Shown: one piece after another, positions 43,771 through 53,098 of the stretch
Position numbering within the stretch: the stretch's first letter is position 1
Layout of the letters: every line of letters starts with the position of its first letter
Assembly: GCF_019396325.1 (NCBI RefSeq)
Contig: NZ_JAHKRO010000017.1
Location: 47,790-111,789, forward strand
Length of the DNA stretch: 64,000 nucleotides
Source of the DNA: Nonomuraea ceibae
GTDB lineage: Bacteria > Actinomycetota > Actinomycetes > Streptosporangiales > Streptosporangiaceae
Direction of reading: 5' to 3'
Made by a program: the position numbers and the translations under genes
The notes under the pieces: generated by a model
Told to the model about the DNA's origin: nothing
What the model saw: the letters and a program-made list of their open reading frames with translations, nothing else
Databases searched by the model: none

Positions 43771-44310
43771 GTGAACTTGGAGCCGGTGCTGGTGGCGGCG
43801 GCGGTCTCGCTGGTCGTCACGTTGGGTATCGAGTACGTGGCCAAGCCCCGGCTTGAGGCGCGAAAGGAACGCATCCTGGAAGCGATGCGGGCCCGCAGAG
43901 ACCTGCTCTCCCGAGTGGCAGTCGTCGCGATGACGGCCACCGCGGCGGCCGCCGACATACCGGACGAGGCGAGCAGCGAAGTGCAGGACAAGATCCGCGC
44001 CGAGCAGGCGCGGCAGTTCGACCGGCTTGAGGGCGAGGTGCTAGGGCTGGCCGACGACGCCGGCCGCTACCTGTCCACGTTCGCGGGGCCGGTGCGGACG
44101 CTTATCGGCGACTACCTGTTCGTGCAGCGCGGGGTGCTCATGTCGGAGCGTTCGCGGTCGGAGCAGTGCGCCCAGGTGCTGGAGCTGGCGGGGCAGATGG
44201 CCTTGGTGTTGGGCGGGCCGCGCTGGCGGTTCTGGATTCGCCTGAAGGGGTGGCAGGCGTTGACTCAGACTCTGGCCGGGTTGAAGGGCGCCGGAGAGCC
44301 AGTGACGTAG
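43771..44310 (+). CDS. N-terminally anchored hypothetical protein
   Basis: 179 aa from GTG 43771 (GAGAGGG upstream); an in-frame GTG at 43750 is possible. TM segment at about 3-24 (PVLVAAAVSLVVTLGIEYVA), then a charged, mostly helical cytosolic domain. Unknown family; phage-element context. A good terminator follows its stop. Confidence 0.65.
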   Translation: MNLEPVLVAAAVSLVVTLGIEYVAKPRLEARKERILEAMRARRDLLSRVAVVAMTATAAAADIPDEASSEVQDKIRAEQARQFDRLEGEVLGLADDAGRYLSTFAGPVRTLIGDYLFVQRGVLMSERSRSEQCAQVLELAGQMALVLGGPRWRFWIRLKGWQALTQTLAGLKGAGEPVT

Positions 44311-44327
44311 GCAGGCAGGCAGGCAAG

Positions 44328-44362
44328 GGAAGGGCGCCCGCCAGAGTGGTGGGCGCCCTTCC
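44328..44362. terminator. Bidirectional hairpin between convergent genes
   Basis: GGAAGGGCGCCC (44328-44339) is perfectly complemented at 44351-44362. It lies between the plus-strand gene ending at 44310 and the minus-strand gene ending at 44375. Confidence 0.7.
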
Positions 44363-44374
44363 ATTTGAGGCCGG

Positions 44375-44560
44375 TCAGTAGGGGCGGGCGGCGAGTTCGG
44401 CCTTGGAGGTGAGCCGGGCGGGCCCGATCAGGGTGAGTCCGCGCTGTGCGGCCTCGGCCTCCAGCTCCTTCAGGCCCTTGTCGGTGTAGACGTGGCCGAA
44501 CACCTCGTACTCGCCGCTGGCCGGGTCCTGGACGATGATGACCCTCTTGCCGCCGGTCAC
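44375..44560 (-). CDS. Small phage-like protein (61 aa)
   Basis: MTGGKRVIIVQDPASGEYEV, VYTDKGLKELEAEAAQRGL. A compact alpha/beta small protein with ATGA coupling to the gene upstream. No family recognised. Confidence 0.65.
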   Translation of the reverse strand: MTGGKRVIIVQDPASGEYEVFGHVYTDKGLKELEAEAAQRGLTLIGPARLTSKAELAARPY

Positions 44561-44913
44561 GCCATGGCCTCCTTCACGATGCGGAGGTTGCTCATCGGGT
44601 CCTCACAGTCGTCGTCGGGCGCGGAGAAGTCGGAGTGGTCGATCTCCTCGTACCAGTCCATGTTGCCGCGCAGGACCTGGCGCACCTCGCCCGGGTCGTC
44701 GGCGGGCTCGTTCGGCACGATGATGCGCGTGGCCGCGCCGAAGACGCAGGTCTCCTCGAAGTCGAACGTGACCTTGAGGGCGACGTACCCAGGCTCGATC
44801 TCCTCGGCCTCGTCGTGGGCGGGGGCGTGCGCGTCGAGACGGGCCGCGAGGTTGTCGAGGGCGGCCTTCTGGGCCTCGTTGAGGATGTCGTCGTCGCCGT
44901 AGTGCAGCCACAT
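44557..44913 (-). CDS. Acidic hypothetical protein (118 aa)
   Basis: ATG 44913 (MWLHYGDDDILNEAQKAALD). Helical N-terminus, then a beta-rich part (VALKVTFDFEETCVFGAATR) and an acidic C-terminus. It probably belongs to the phage-derived set; coupled to the 61-aa gene by ATGA. Function unknown. Confidence 0.65.
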   Translation of the reverse strand: MWLHYGDDDILNEAQKAALDNLAARLDAHAPAHDEAEEIEPGYVALKVTFDFEETCVFGAATRIIVPNEPADDPGEVRQVLRGNMDWYEEIDHSDFSAPDDDCEDPMSNLRIVKEAMA

Positions 44914-44939
44914 GATCGCGGCGCGCGGGCGTGGCTGGA

Positions 44940-45371
44940 GCAGGCGCAGCGTCGCCCGATGGAGCCGCTGGCGGCGGACGTCTGGGTGACTGATCCCGGC
45001 TTCAGTCACCTCCTGCTGATCAAGCATCGGGTGCGCGGCTGGGTGCCCCCCGGTTGCAAGGTCGAGCTGGGAGAGGCGCCCCGCGCGGCCGCAGCACGCG
45101 AACTGCTCGAAAAGACGGGGCTGCGCGCGGAGCTTATGGACGTGCCAGCTGCCGTCTGTGTGCGTTCCTACCGCGCGGACTGGTCGCCGACGCTTGGCCT
45201 GTCGTACGCCGCGATCGTCGGTCTTGATGCGCCGCTGGGCGGGGAAAGCGGGCAGCCGCCAGGTTGGGTCGCCCTCACCGAGGAGTGGGGGTCGGTGCTC
45301 CCGAGGATCGCGACCGGATCCGGGCGCACGCGGCCCGCCTGATGGCTGCCCGCGCTGTCGAAGCGCGCTGA
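44940..45371 (+). pseudogene. NUDIX hydrolase, truncated and frameshifted
   Basis: The NUDIX box is visible at GCKVELGEAPRAAAARELLE (about 45054-45113). Upstream only VWVTDPGFSHLLLIKHRVRG remains, and the normal N-terminal strand is missing. Near 45290 the frame shifts to PEDRDRIRAHAARLMAARAV, ending at 45371. Not functional. Confidence 0.7.
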
Positions 45372-45519
45372 CCACCAGGCCATGGGCATCGTTGATCTCC
45401 TCGTCGACCCTGTCGAGGAGATCAACTGCTCTCGGCTGAGCGCAAGCGGCTGCGTCACGGCCTGCCCTCGGGCTGCTGAGCGACGACGACGAGCCAGCTC
45501 GTGACGGGTCGGTGCGTCG

Positions 45520-45975
45520 GGGCTGGTCTGGGCATACGCCTTGGCGAAGATGTCCGTGCGTTGTGCGTGAGTGAGCTTGCCCTCCGGACGGGCGAAAACG
45601 GGGATGGACAGCCACGCCTTCTTCTCCGCCAAAGTGCCGTGCTCAGCTGTGGCCTCGGCGTCCACTACGATCAGCCCGGCGGCAGCCAGCCGCTCAGTGA
45701 TGGCCTCCAGCGACAGCTTGGGACCGTCCCGGTCTGCCGAAGGCGGCGGGGTGTGCCGTAGTCGCGCGCGGCGATCTCCAGGTGAGTGTCGACGCCGTAG
45801 TCGTCTTCCGGCTGTTTACGAAAGATCCATTTCAGGCTGGACTCCCCACCCACGCGTGCGGCCAGTACGCTCTGCCCGCCGATCTTGTGGGCTTCGCTGA
45901 GAATGGGAGCACAGGGTCGTCCATCCAGGCACTCTCGCGCGAAATCCGTTGTGATGTCGCCGGCCGCGACAGCCA
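45520..45975 (-). pseudogene. Remnants including a DUF4365-like fragment
   Basis: Near 45870-45780 ESSLKWIFRKQPEDDYGVDT and HLEI recall the start of DUF4365 proteins. Adjacent in another frame is ADRDGPKLSLEAITERLAAA and KKAWLSIPVFARPEGKLTHA (45740-45560). These are two unrelated or frame-separated relics. The rest of 45372-46261 holds nothing intact. Confidence 0.45.
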
Positions 45976-46261
45976 AGCCACACACGAACACCTTGATCCG
46001 GACGAGCTGGCGGAGGAAGCGATTCCTAGGGCGAGCAAGCTGTCCGGCGGCGCCTCATCACCCTGCCGCGCCGGTGCCGTCATCGTTGCCGGCAGAACCA
46101 CCGACAGTTACAGCGGCGAGCATAGTGTGGTGTGGGTGGGAGAGCGCACACCAGCTGCCCTTCGCGCGCAGGACGTTCGCCGTAGCAGGCGAAGCCGAGG
46201 AGCATGACGCTAAGCTGGGCGCCAGACAGCCGATGCCACAGCGTGAGGAGGGGCGGCCGCA

Positions 46262-46549
46262 ATGACTGCAGCCTCGCTCGACTTCCCGGCCGATGGGCCT
46301 GTTGTGCCCAAGACTGCGGACGGCATCGCGGCGGCGCTGTCTCCCGCCCGGCGCATGGAGTTCTATCGCCAGCTCGGTACGGCGCCGTTGGGTCAGGTGG
46401 AGGCGGTGCTGCGCCGCTGGTGGTGTGAGGCTGTGCTTGACGCTGATCCCCGGGCTGAGCACGTGTACCATGCCGCGATCAGCGGCAACCTTGCCAAGAC
46501 GACACTCGACGAGATCACGGCGCGCCGCGCTGAGCGGCAGGGCGGATAG
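46262..46549 (+). CDS. DUF6247-like protein, possible antitoxin
   Basis: 95 aa; GAGGAGGGGCGGCCGCA precedes ATG 46262. AADGIAAALSPARRMEFYRQ-type helices and VEAVLRRWWCEAVL match DUF6247, a family of small actinobacterial helical proteins. (The protein reads TADGIAAALSPARR.) Its TAG shares a base with the GTG of the next gene, a strict coupling typical of toxin-antitoxin pairs. Confidence 0.65.
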   Translation: MTAASLDFPADGPVVPKTADGIAAALSPARRMEFYRQLGTAPLGQVEAVLRRWWCEAVLDADPRAEHVYHAAISGNLAKTTLDEITARRAERQGG

Positions 46550-46914
46550 TGCCCGAGGCGGGCGCGGAGGAGTGGCCGTGCTACTGCTCCGACGAAGTGG
46601 GTGAACTCATGGCCGACCCGCAGACGAGTGCCGAGCTCTTTTCGGCGATCGCGGCTCTGTCGGTGCGCATCAATGAGAGCCGCAGTGAACTGCCGGACGC
46701 CACCGCCTCGGACCGATGGCCGCAGCAACGGCGGGTGGCGTTGGGCGAGCACGGCGTTCTCGGGGTTGCCGAGTACGTCATCAACGCCGATGCGCCCGAG
46801 CCGCACTGTCTGATCACCCGCGTCCAGCCCTTTAGGCGCGGGCGCTGCAGGGGCGGTAGCCGGGGGCAATCGGAGCGCGCTCGATCGGATCATGCTCGTG
46901 GGGGTGTGTCCTAG
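46549..46914 (+). CDS. Possible RelE-like toxin paired with DUF6247 protein
   Basis: 121 aa from GTG 46549. EWPCYCSDEVGELMADPQTS, RVALGEHGVLGVAEYVINAD and PHCLITRVQPF follow the helix-helix-sheet order of RelE-type mRNA interferases. The last 30 residues (RRGRCRGGSRGQSERARSDH) look like read-through past a lost stop. It overlaps the DUF6247 gene by one base. Assignment is by pattern and context. Confidence 0.45.
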   Translation: MPEAGAEEWPCYCSDEVGELMADPQTSAELFSAIAALSVRINESRSELPDATASDRWPQQRRVALGEHGVLGVAEYVINADAPEPHCLITRVQPFRRGRCRGGSRGQSERARSDHARGGVS

Positions 46915-47043
46915 TCCCTCACTCTTCGAGAAGGTGATCCACCGTGGCAAAGATGGCACCGGCGATCGAGCGCCTGGTCCGGCTGATGGTCTTCCTTCCC
47001 GAGAACTCCAAGCACCCGCTGTAGGAGAGCGTTACAGCTCCGT

Positions 47044-47274
47044 CTACGGGATCGGCCGGGCGAACAGCACGTGCACGTGCCGCCCGCCGTTGGGGCAGAC
47101 GTCCGTGATGACGCGGCCCCCGCGCCACTCCACCAGGGCCGCCACGACGGGGGCCTCGGTGGCGACCCGGGCGACGGGGTCGGCGACGCCGAGCGCACGG
47201 GCCTGGCCCACGTCGTGGTCGAGCACCAGCAGCCGGCCTGTCCCGGTGCGCTGGTCGAACACCGCCACCGTCGT
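47044..47274 (-). pseudogene. Fragment of a primase-like protein
   Basis: RLLVLDHDVGQARALGVADP, LVEWRGGRVITDVCPNGGRH, VHVLF. An acidic DHD strand followed by a GGRHVHVLF strand recalls the archaeo-eukaryotic primase core. Only about 76 codons are left, without a start. A 26-codon plus-strand mini-ORF at 46944-47024 is not convincing. Confidence 0.4.
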
Positions 47275-47357
47275 GGGGCGGCGGCGAGTTTGGCGATCCG
47301 TCCATCCGCGCCCCCTGGGACGAAGACGACGACAGCGACGGTGCTGGGGAGGACGAG

Positions 47358-47620
47358 ATGGCGAAGCTGGAGGCGTCGGCCTACCAGGAGCTGCGGCGTC
47401 TGGCCTCGCTGCCCGCAAGCTGGTTCCGGGAGCCGACGGAGCAGGAGCTGCCGCCCGGCTCCGGCGGTGTCCACTACGCCGACGGCCGTATCTACGGGTG
47501 GGTGGCCCAGCGCGGGGTTCCGGTTCGGCACGAGGGGTTCCCCGGCAAGAACCTGACGATCGAGAGCTTGGGGGAGATCGACACCACGGCGTTCCTGCGC
47601 GCCCGGTTGCAGCTCGATGA
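47358..47620 (+). CDS. Phage-like hypothetical protein, 3' end altered
   Basis: From ATG 47358: LEASAYQELRRLASLPASWF, GGVHYADGRIYGWVAQRGVP, NLTIESLGEIDTTAFLRARL. Good coding character to about 47615; the frame then runs on through the next gene to 47978, so a stop has probably been lost. Next to another phage-like gene. Function unknown. Confidence 0.5.
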
Positions 47621-47964
47621 CGGGCAGCCTGGTCAAGGTGGGGGCGTTCACCATGAACGTGAGCCACCACAGGGACGGCGCCGAGTGCGAGACGGCCGCC
47701 TGCCAGTTCGACGACACGCCCACGGTCGCCGGGATCGTGACCGTGGGGATGAACGCGGGCGGCATGTGGTTCTCCAGCGCCGCCGCACGATGGCTGTCGG
47801 AGTGGGACCGGATGGTGTTCGCCGCCTGCCAGCCGTCGTATCACATGCGGCAGGAGTGGGGCGGCCGCTGGGCGCTGCGCACGGTCCTGTCGGTGCCGGT
47901 GCCGGGGCATCCGTCCCGGCTGGCCGCCTCCGCGGGAGCCGGCCGCCAATGCGTGAGTCGCTGA
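47617..47964 (+). pseudogene. Phage-like gene interrupted by an inserted segment (copy A)
   Basis: Starts ATG 47617 (MTGSLVKVGAFTMNVSHHRD) and contains WFSSAAARWLSEWDRMVFAA and QEWGGRWALRTVLSVPVP. In the duplicate at 58.2 kb the protein continues after SVPVP into VTLQQIIDDDLATARTMLDQ. Here it is broken off at about 47905, and MLDQLDQAEANILFLQ reappears at 48565. Confidence 0.6.
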
Positions 47965-48563
47965 GACTCCGCCGCTGAGAAGGGACTCGCGGCCTGATCC
48001 GGCGGCGGACAGGACAGGCCCTCGGACCCCCTCCGGACCGGGGCCTGCCTGATGCCCGCGCCTTGGCGCCGGGGCGGATGACGGGTTGGCCGGTTGCTAG
48101 CCGGAGAGCACGTCGTAGACGTAGCCGTCGCCGATTCGGTAGGGGTAGTTGCCGCGGCAGACGGCCATGGAGGCCTGGGTGGGGCCCTTGGCGATCCCTC
48201 CGTAGATGCGCGTGCGGTCGGAGTCGCTGTTGTTGCGCTCGTAGCACCAGGTGCCGACCTGGAACGTCCATCTGGTGGTGCACTTCAGAGCGACCGTGCC
48301 GTATTCGCCGGTCCTGTTGGTGGTGGTGTAGCAGGACGAGGCGCTGCTGTGCGCGGCGGCGCTGGCTGGTGCGGCGGCCGTGGTGGCCGCCAGGGCGACG
48401 GATGCGGCGAGGTAGGCGAAGGTGCGAGGGCGAGGCATCTGATCTCCTGGTGGTGAACCGGGTTCGGATGAGGCCATCGAACCTCGGAGCGCTTTTGGCA
48501 GGCTTTCGACCTGCTATGCCCCCGAGGGTGGGCAGGAGTCAGAGGCGGGCAGTTCACCCCAGC
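47906..48563. other. Inserted segment present only in copy A
   Basis: Comparison with the 58.2-kb copy shows about 660 bases here replacing about 40 bases there. It carries one intact secreted-protein gene on the minus strand. No terminal inverted repeats or transposase are seen. Confidence 0.6.
48097..48438 (-). CDS. Small secreted Cys-containing protein
   Basis: 113 aa from ATG 48438 (CAGGAGATCAG upstream). Signal peptide MPRPRTFAYLAASVALAATT with an ASA cleavage region near 28-30, then an about 80-residue exported domain with four Cys (SSCYTTTN, VALKC, GTWCYERN, MAVCRGN), enough for two disulfides. Possibly a small secreted inhibitor or bacteriocin-like protein; no family recognised. Confidence 0.75.
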   Translation of the reverse strand: MPRPRTFAYLAASVALAATTAAAPASAAAHSSASSCYTTTNRTGEYGTVALKCTTRWTFQVGTWCYERNNSDSDRTRIYGGIAKGPTQASMAVCRGNYPYRIGDGYVYDVLSG

Positions 48564-48564
48564 T

Positions 48565-48795
48565 ATGCTCGACCAGCTCGACCAGGCCGAAGCCAACATC
48601 CTCTTCCTCCAGCAGTGCGCCCACGCCCTGCTCAAAAAGGCTGACGAATACGCGCGCTCGTCACCGAATACGAGCAAGCCGTCGCGGCCGGGGACCGGCC
48701 CGCCACCGCCCGCAGGCTCGTACTCATCCAGCACGCCGCCGCCAGCGCCATCGAATCCAGGAACGCGGCCGCCGACGCCTGCCCCAGCCAATAGG
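48565..48795 (+). pseudogene. Coiled-coil phage-like gene end (copy A), frameshifted
   Basis: MLDQLDQAEANILFLQQCAH then, after a one-base shift near 48655, ALVTEYEQAVAAGDRPATAR, RLVLIQHAAASAIESRNAAA and a TAG at 48793. It is the 3' part of the gene interrupted by the 47906-48563 segment. Confidence 0.55.
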
Positions 48796-48796
48796 C

Positions 48797-49023
48797 GAAC
48801 CAGAACAGCGTGTCGTGCACCAGCACCGGCATCTGCCGGCGCTGAATGAGGCGCAGGCACCGCCGGCAGGTGACCGGAGCCAGCGACACGCGCAGACGGC
48901 GCGGGTCCCATCCTGGACGGTGCGCGAGCCCTCGACGCGCACAGCGGGCGCCGCCTGTCCGGCGGCGGACCGGTCGACAATGGCTCCGGTCAGCACGGGC
49001 GCGTTCAAGGCTTTAGCCTTCAT
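48797..49023 (-). pseudogene. Zinc-binding small protein gene, frameshifted (copy A)
   Basis: ATG 49023 (MKAKALNAPVLTGAIV). Relative to the intact copy at 58504-58797 it lacks about 70 bases after GSRTV and its stop TCA is changed to CCA. The deletion is not a multiple of three, so the CxxC part is out of frame. Confidence 0.65.
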
Positions 49024-49076
49024 ATGAAAAACAATACCAAGATCGATATTGGTTGTGGTGACTATCTGCCCGTTTG

Positions 49077-50138
49077 TCACCGCTTCAGCTTTCGGGCCCA
49101 CCAGACGAGATTGCGGCGCATTGTCCGGTCGCGTAATGCTTGATGTCTCTCGGCTTCCGAGCGCTCTGCCAGCGCGCGTGTCACCTGCTGGGCAACCTGT
49201 GCCGCTACGTGAGCGCTGTTCAAGGTCTCCGTTGACTCCCGACGGCTCATGCGTGCAGCCCACAAGGCCTCGCATGCCCACACAAACAGCGATGTCGCAA
49301 GGCCGATCCACAGGCCGGACCAGAACGTCGATCGGCTGACTGTCTTCTCCGCCCGAATATCAGTGAACGTTCCATACTGGGCAGGCAATGCTTTCCACGT
49401 GGTGCCTGGGGCTTCGCGGGTGGCGCTCCACTCGAGATCGGGGCCGGTGTAGCGTTCCGAGACTGATTCCGCCTTGAACGGGCCATGGTCTGCTGCTGCC
49501 TCAACGAGCCAGGACGCCGATAATCCTGACGGCGCTGATCTATCTCCGAACAGAGAGATCCCGGGCAAGCGTACATCCATGGTCGAGCCAGCTCGGGCGG
49601 CCAGCCTGTCATGTAGGAACACTCGCAATTCCAGGTCGCGATACGCTCCGGTGCCGCACGCATCTATATTCACCCTGTATAGCCCATCGGCGCCTCGCTG
49701 CTGGGGGGCCCTGAAGGTACGGTTGGTCCGCTCGTGATAGATCTTGCTGAATGGCACGCCATGGAAGTCCAGGGCCGCTTGCACACAGGAGAAAGTGGTG
49801 CCTGCGTCCGGCGCTTCCGTATGGATCGACAGCAACATCTCATCACCAGTAGGGCTCACCGTTCCCACAACGTCCACCGGGTGTGGCTTCCCCCCAATTG
49901 CAAGATAAATTTCGCCGGGAAAGGCAGCCTCAGTGAAAGAGGGAACGGCATCGTTGTATTGAGCCAACCCGAGCGCTCCCGTGAGGCCCGCTGCCAGAAA
50001 AAGTGGTACGCACAACGAACTGGAACGGCTGTAACGAGGCTCGGGCCGTTCTTCCTGAAGGTTCCTCTCGCTCCGCCGAAGGGCACAACGGAGTATTCGC
50101 CGGGGATGAAGGGGGATGAGTCGCACATAAGCGATCAT
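49077..50138 (-). CDS. Two-TM membrane protein, copy A
   Basis: 353 aa from ATG 50138. TM1 is at about 43-60 (LCVPLFLAAGLTGALGLA), an about 210-residue extracytoplasmic domain follows with single Cys in FSCVQ and IDACGTG, and TM2 is near 270-290 (FWSGLWIGLATSLFVWACEA). The cytosolic tail is helical (LNSAHVAAQVAQQVTRALAE). The paralogue at 58.9-59.9 kb has a nearly identical tail and TM2 but a clearly diverged outer domain. Unknown family; a sensor, exclusion or immunity role is possible. Confidence 0.75.
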   Translation of the reverse strand: MIAYVRLIPLHPRRILRCALRRSERNLQEERPEPRYSRSSSLCVPLFLAAGLTGALGLAQYNDAVPSFTEAAFPGEIYLAIGGKPHPVDVVGTVSPTGDEMLLSIHTEAPDAGTTFSCVQAALDFHGVPFSKIYHERTNRTFRAPQQRGADGLYRVNIDACGTGAYRDLELRVFLHDRLAARAGSTMDVRLPGISLFGDRSAPSGLSASWLVEAAADHGPFKAESVSERYTGPDLEWSATREAPGTTWKALPAQYGTFTDIRAEKTVSRSTFWSGLWIGLATSLFVWACEALWAARMSRRESTETLNSAHVAAQVAQQVTRALAERSEAERHQALRDRTMRRNLVWWARKLKR

Positions 50139-50361
50139 GCCGCAGCACTATGGGGCCTGTCCCCGGAACTGTAGTCCTGGAGCCGCGTCATGATCGCTGC
50201 AGCATGGTGGTGCCGCGTCGACGCTGACGTGGCAGGCGCTTGGCCACAAGACCAACGACGCGTTGTCCCGCGATCAGCGCAGGCCGGTGCGCTAACATCG
50301 GGATCATCATTGCCGCTGGTTATGGGCCGGGCTCTCCACTCTCGACCGGAGAGAGAGTCTC

Positions 50362-50523
50362 ATGGACAAGTTCGAGGTCCCAGCGGACATCACCCAGCTC
50401 AGCGACAACGAGCTCGCCGACCTCCTGGACGGCGCCGTCACCACCTTCCAGACCCTGAGGGCGTACAGGTGGTTCCATAGGCGGCTAAAGAGGCGGCTTG
50501 GAACTATACCGGACAGAATATGA
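50362..50523 (+). pseudogene. Phage capsid-like N-terminal fragment
   Basis: MDKFEVPADITQLSDNELAD, LLDGAVTTFQTLRAYRW. The opening resembles the N-terminal scaffold helix of actinophage major capsid proteins. GGAGAGAGAG precedes the ATG. The frame ends after 53 codons. Surrounding 50524-51034 has no supported gene. Confidence 0.45.
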
Positions 50524-51034
50524 ATACTGATTGGTATCGTGGCCCATGCTGCCGAGCCGACGTGGCGGCCAGTCGCCGCCCACGACGACGGCCACACTGG
50601 CATGCTGTGCCAGACCCCTCGTGACGATCTAGTCGGGCGAAGGGAGGATGAGAATAGATCCAGCTGCTGATCTCAAAGAGTGCGTCGAGCTCAGGCTGCA
50701 GCTCAATCGGTCGTCTCCGCCTCGATGCCCACAACTGGTACAGGCCAGTCTCCTATCGTATGAGCAGTCGTCTTACGGCCACGCACGATCTAGACTGGGT
50801 GATCATCGTGCAGGTTGACCAGTCTTGTCTCGAGGTAGTAGGCCAGCCGTATCCTCACATGCCTATGCCCGCCGTGGCGTTGTTCGCCCACCGGTCGATG
50901 GTCTGCAGGTATTCGTGCTCCGCGGCCCCCGTTTAGATGAGCGCCGAGGCGTCAGAACCCACGAGAGATGCCACAAACTGGAATGCCGACATGGGGGAGA
51001 GTCGCTGGCCCGAAATGGAGCGCTACACGCGCCC

Positions 51035-51355
51035 TTAGCGCCCGCAAACGTGCTTCCATGTCGCCTCGGCGTATCGCTTCGCCGCATCCGCCGGCTTGAT
51101 GCCGAGCTTGTCCATGTTCTCTCGTGACTGGCCATTGGCCAGTCCGATCTGCACCAATGAGGCGACACCCTCCGGATCATCCGACTCGCACATGGACTTG
51201 GCCTTCTTGAACATGGACTCGTAGCTGTCACTAGCGATGAACCCGGCCGCCTTCACCTCCTCGATCCACTGCGCCTGCGCATCGTCGCCCGAGCAGCCGA
51301 CCAGAAAGGCCGTGAGAGCGAGCGCAGAAGCGAAGCCGAGAAGGGAATGGCGCAT
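51035..51355 (-). CDS. Small lipoprotein (DUF732-like)
   Basis: 106 aa from ATG 51355. Lipoprotein signal peptide MRHSLLGFASALALTAFLVG with lipobox LVGC, then a helical domain with two further Cys (KSMCESDD, WKHVCGR) and GVASLVQIGLANGQSRENMD. This layout is DUF732-like, a small secreted actinobacterial family of unknown function. Confidence 0.75.
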   Translation of the reverse strand: MRHSLLGFASALALTAFLVGCSGDDAQAQWIEEVKAAGFIASDSYESMFKKAKSMCESDDPEGVASLVQIGLANGQSRENMDKLGIKPADAAKRYAEATWKHVCGR

Positions 51356-51600
51356 AGGAGAGTCATTTCGAGGAAGAGGGTCGACACCACGTCGATGCGA
51401 AGCTCGGTGACCATCCCAGCACGCCTGAGGGCCTATGCCTCGCCGTCGCCACCAGTTCGATCGTGCCGCAGCCAGAGAATCGCAAGCGGACGACACAGCG
51501 TTACAGTCCGCGCAGGAGGCACCGCCAGGCGGGCCCCGTGAGCAACGTCCCCTAACTCCCTGCAGGCCCAGAGCCGCCTACGCGATCGTGTCCAACACCT

Positions 51601-51984
51601 CTACATCCGTGACAGGGGTACGCCACCGCCAATGCCCCTCGTTGTCGAAGTGGGGTCGACCCACGGTCTGTCCCACATCTCAACGTCGTCCGTCTCGCCT
51701 GGCGGCCAGAACTCGAACTCAAGCTCTCCGGTGAAGGTTCTGGACGATCTGCTCCGGGCTCCAGCGCTTGTGCAGGTGCTTCTTTTGTAGGCCTGTAATG
51801 CAGGGCCGCTACGAGCACCTCGGGAAGGACTGGCCGCTTCCCGTTTGGCGCTCGCGCGAACTTTGAGGCGTGAGCCGTCGGCAAGCCGGTAGATGCCCGG
51901 CGGCAGCAGCCGCCCGTCGTACGTTGGGCGCGTCACTCCCGCACACGCCACGGTACTGGGCACAGACTCGTATCCGCGGTTCAA
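51601..51984 (-). pseudogene. Decayed hypothetical gene
   Basis: Natural pieces PTYDGRLLPPGIYRLADGSR, LKVRASAKREA (51930-51830) and FEFWPPGETDDVEMWDRPW (51720-51660) are separated by a stretch of poor coding character. Probably frameshifted; family unknown. The rest of 51356-52147 has no supported gene. Confidence 0.35.
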
Positions 51985-52041
51985 AGAGCTGGCTCGCCTG
52001 GCACGGGAGCCCGGCTCGGCTTATCCGCACGAACGCAAAGA

Positions 52042-52075
52042 AGCGGTGGCGCCGCGCGATGCCGGCGCCACCGCT
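52042..52075 (-). terminator. Hairpin terminator downstream of the 263-aa gene
   Basis: AGCGGTGGCGCC (52042-52053) pairs perfectly with 52064-52075; reading leftward it is followed by TCTTTGCG. It lies about 70 bases after the minus-strand gene that ends at 52148. Confidence 0.55.
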
Positions 52076-52147
52076 CCGGAGCTGTACTGCAACCCTGCTG
52101 GACCTCAGAGTGAACTACGTGCCTGTTCCGTCTGCTCGGCGCCTGAG

Positions 52148-52939
52148 TCAGCAGATGACGGTCTTCTTACAGAACCACCCCCACAACAGCGCCTTCACTG
52201 CTGGCGTGATGTGGCCATGCTGTAGTTCGCGGGCGACCTGCTTCGGCCACCATCGGTAGCACCGGACGGCGATGCAGGCGCGGATGGCCGGACCGAGCCA
52301 CAAGGGATCAGCAGTGATGCCGTACGTGTAGGTGCCACTTCGGTGCTCCACGACCTGCACCAGAGTCGTTCCCAATGTCTCGTAGCGCGTCGGCACCGCA
52401 CGGCCGAGCGCATCTCGCGCCCAGGGCTTAGCGAAGCCGCCGATGAGGTTGTTCTTCCTGTCGTAGGCGGCCACCGAACCGTCGGCGTTGCGTATGAGGC
52501 GGGCGATGTCTCCCTGCAGCCGGAACTCGTAGCGCTCTGGTGCAGTGACGCTGTCGATGTTGATAAGGGTACGAACACCGCCAGGGACGAGCTGTATCGC
52601 GATGTCAGCTTCGTCCGTCCCTCTCACGTCATAGAGCGTGGTAGAACCCGTTGTTCTTGGACGGCCGGTGGCTGGGAGATGGAGATTTGCTTCGGGAGCT
52701 GCGCCCATGCCCTGCTCGAGGGAAAGCGGCTGCCCGCCTTCCGAGGGCATTTTGAGAGACAGTGGGATCGGTTGTGGCTCAGTGGCGTCTGATGCGACTG
52801 CTTGGTGGATTTCGCGAAGTGTGACCGAATTGTCATCTGAAGCTTCGACACCTTCATGTATGAGGCCGACAGTAATGAGAATGACAAGGAAAGCGCTTAT
52901 CGTCCGAGCCGGGTAAGTTACGGATGTTCGGAAGAGCAT
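52148..52939 (-). CDS. Exported hypothetical protein
   Basis: 263 aa from ATG 52939. N-terminal hydrophobic segment TISAFLVILITVGLIHEGVE (signal or anchor), then a soluble domain with PERYEFRLQGDIARLIRNAD, YDRKNNLIGGFAKPWARDAL, TLVQVVEHRSGTYTYGITAD and four Cys near the C-terminus. No family recognised. It diverges from the XRE-TM gene across a 160-base gap, so the two may share regulation. Confidence 0.7.
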   Translation of the reverse strand: MLFRTSVTYPARTISAFLVILITVGLIHEGVEASDDNSVTLREIHQAVASDATEPQPIPLSLKMPSEGGQPLSLEQGMGAAPEANLHLPATGRPRTTGSTTLYDVRGTDEADIAIQLVPGGVRTLINIDSVTAPERYEFRLQGDIARLIRNADGSVAAYDRKNNLIGGFAKPWARDALGRAVPTRYETLGTTLVQVVEHRSGTYTYGITADPLWLGPAIRACIAVRCYRWWPKQVARELQHGHITPAVKALLWGWFCKKTVIC

Positions 52940-53098
52940 AAGAAGCGCACCTTTCTGATGATTTACCCCTTGGCAGGGCTATGGACATTCGGAAGAATGA
53001 CTGCCGGCTTGTCCGGTGCATAGACAAAACGGGAAACCGGAACTCCGGACTGGCTCTGACCTGCCGATATATCAACTGGCGAACGGGAACGGGAAGAG

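Larger units (their letters stand above)
47775..50215. repeat. Segmental duplication, copy A
   Basis: Matches 58205-59995 in three blocks (47775-47905, 48560-48655, 48775-50215), separated by copy-specific insertions and deletions. It carries the phage-like gene remnant, the broken zinc-protein gene and membrane protein copy A. Confidence 0.85.
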
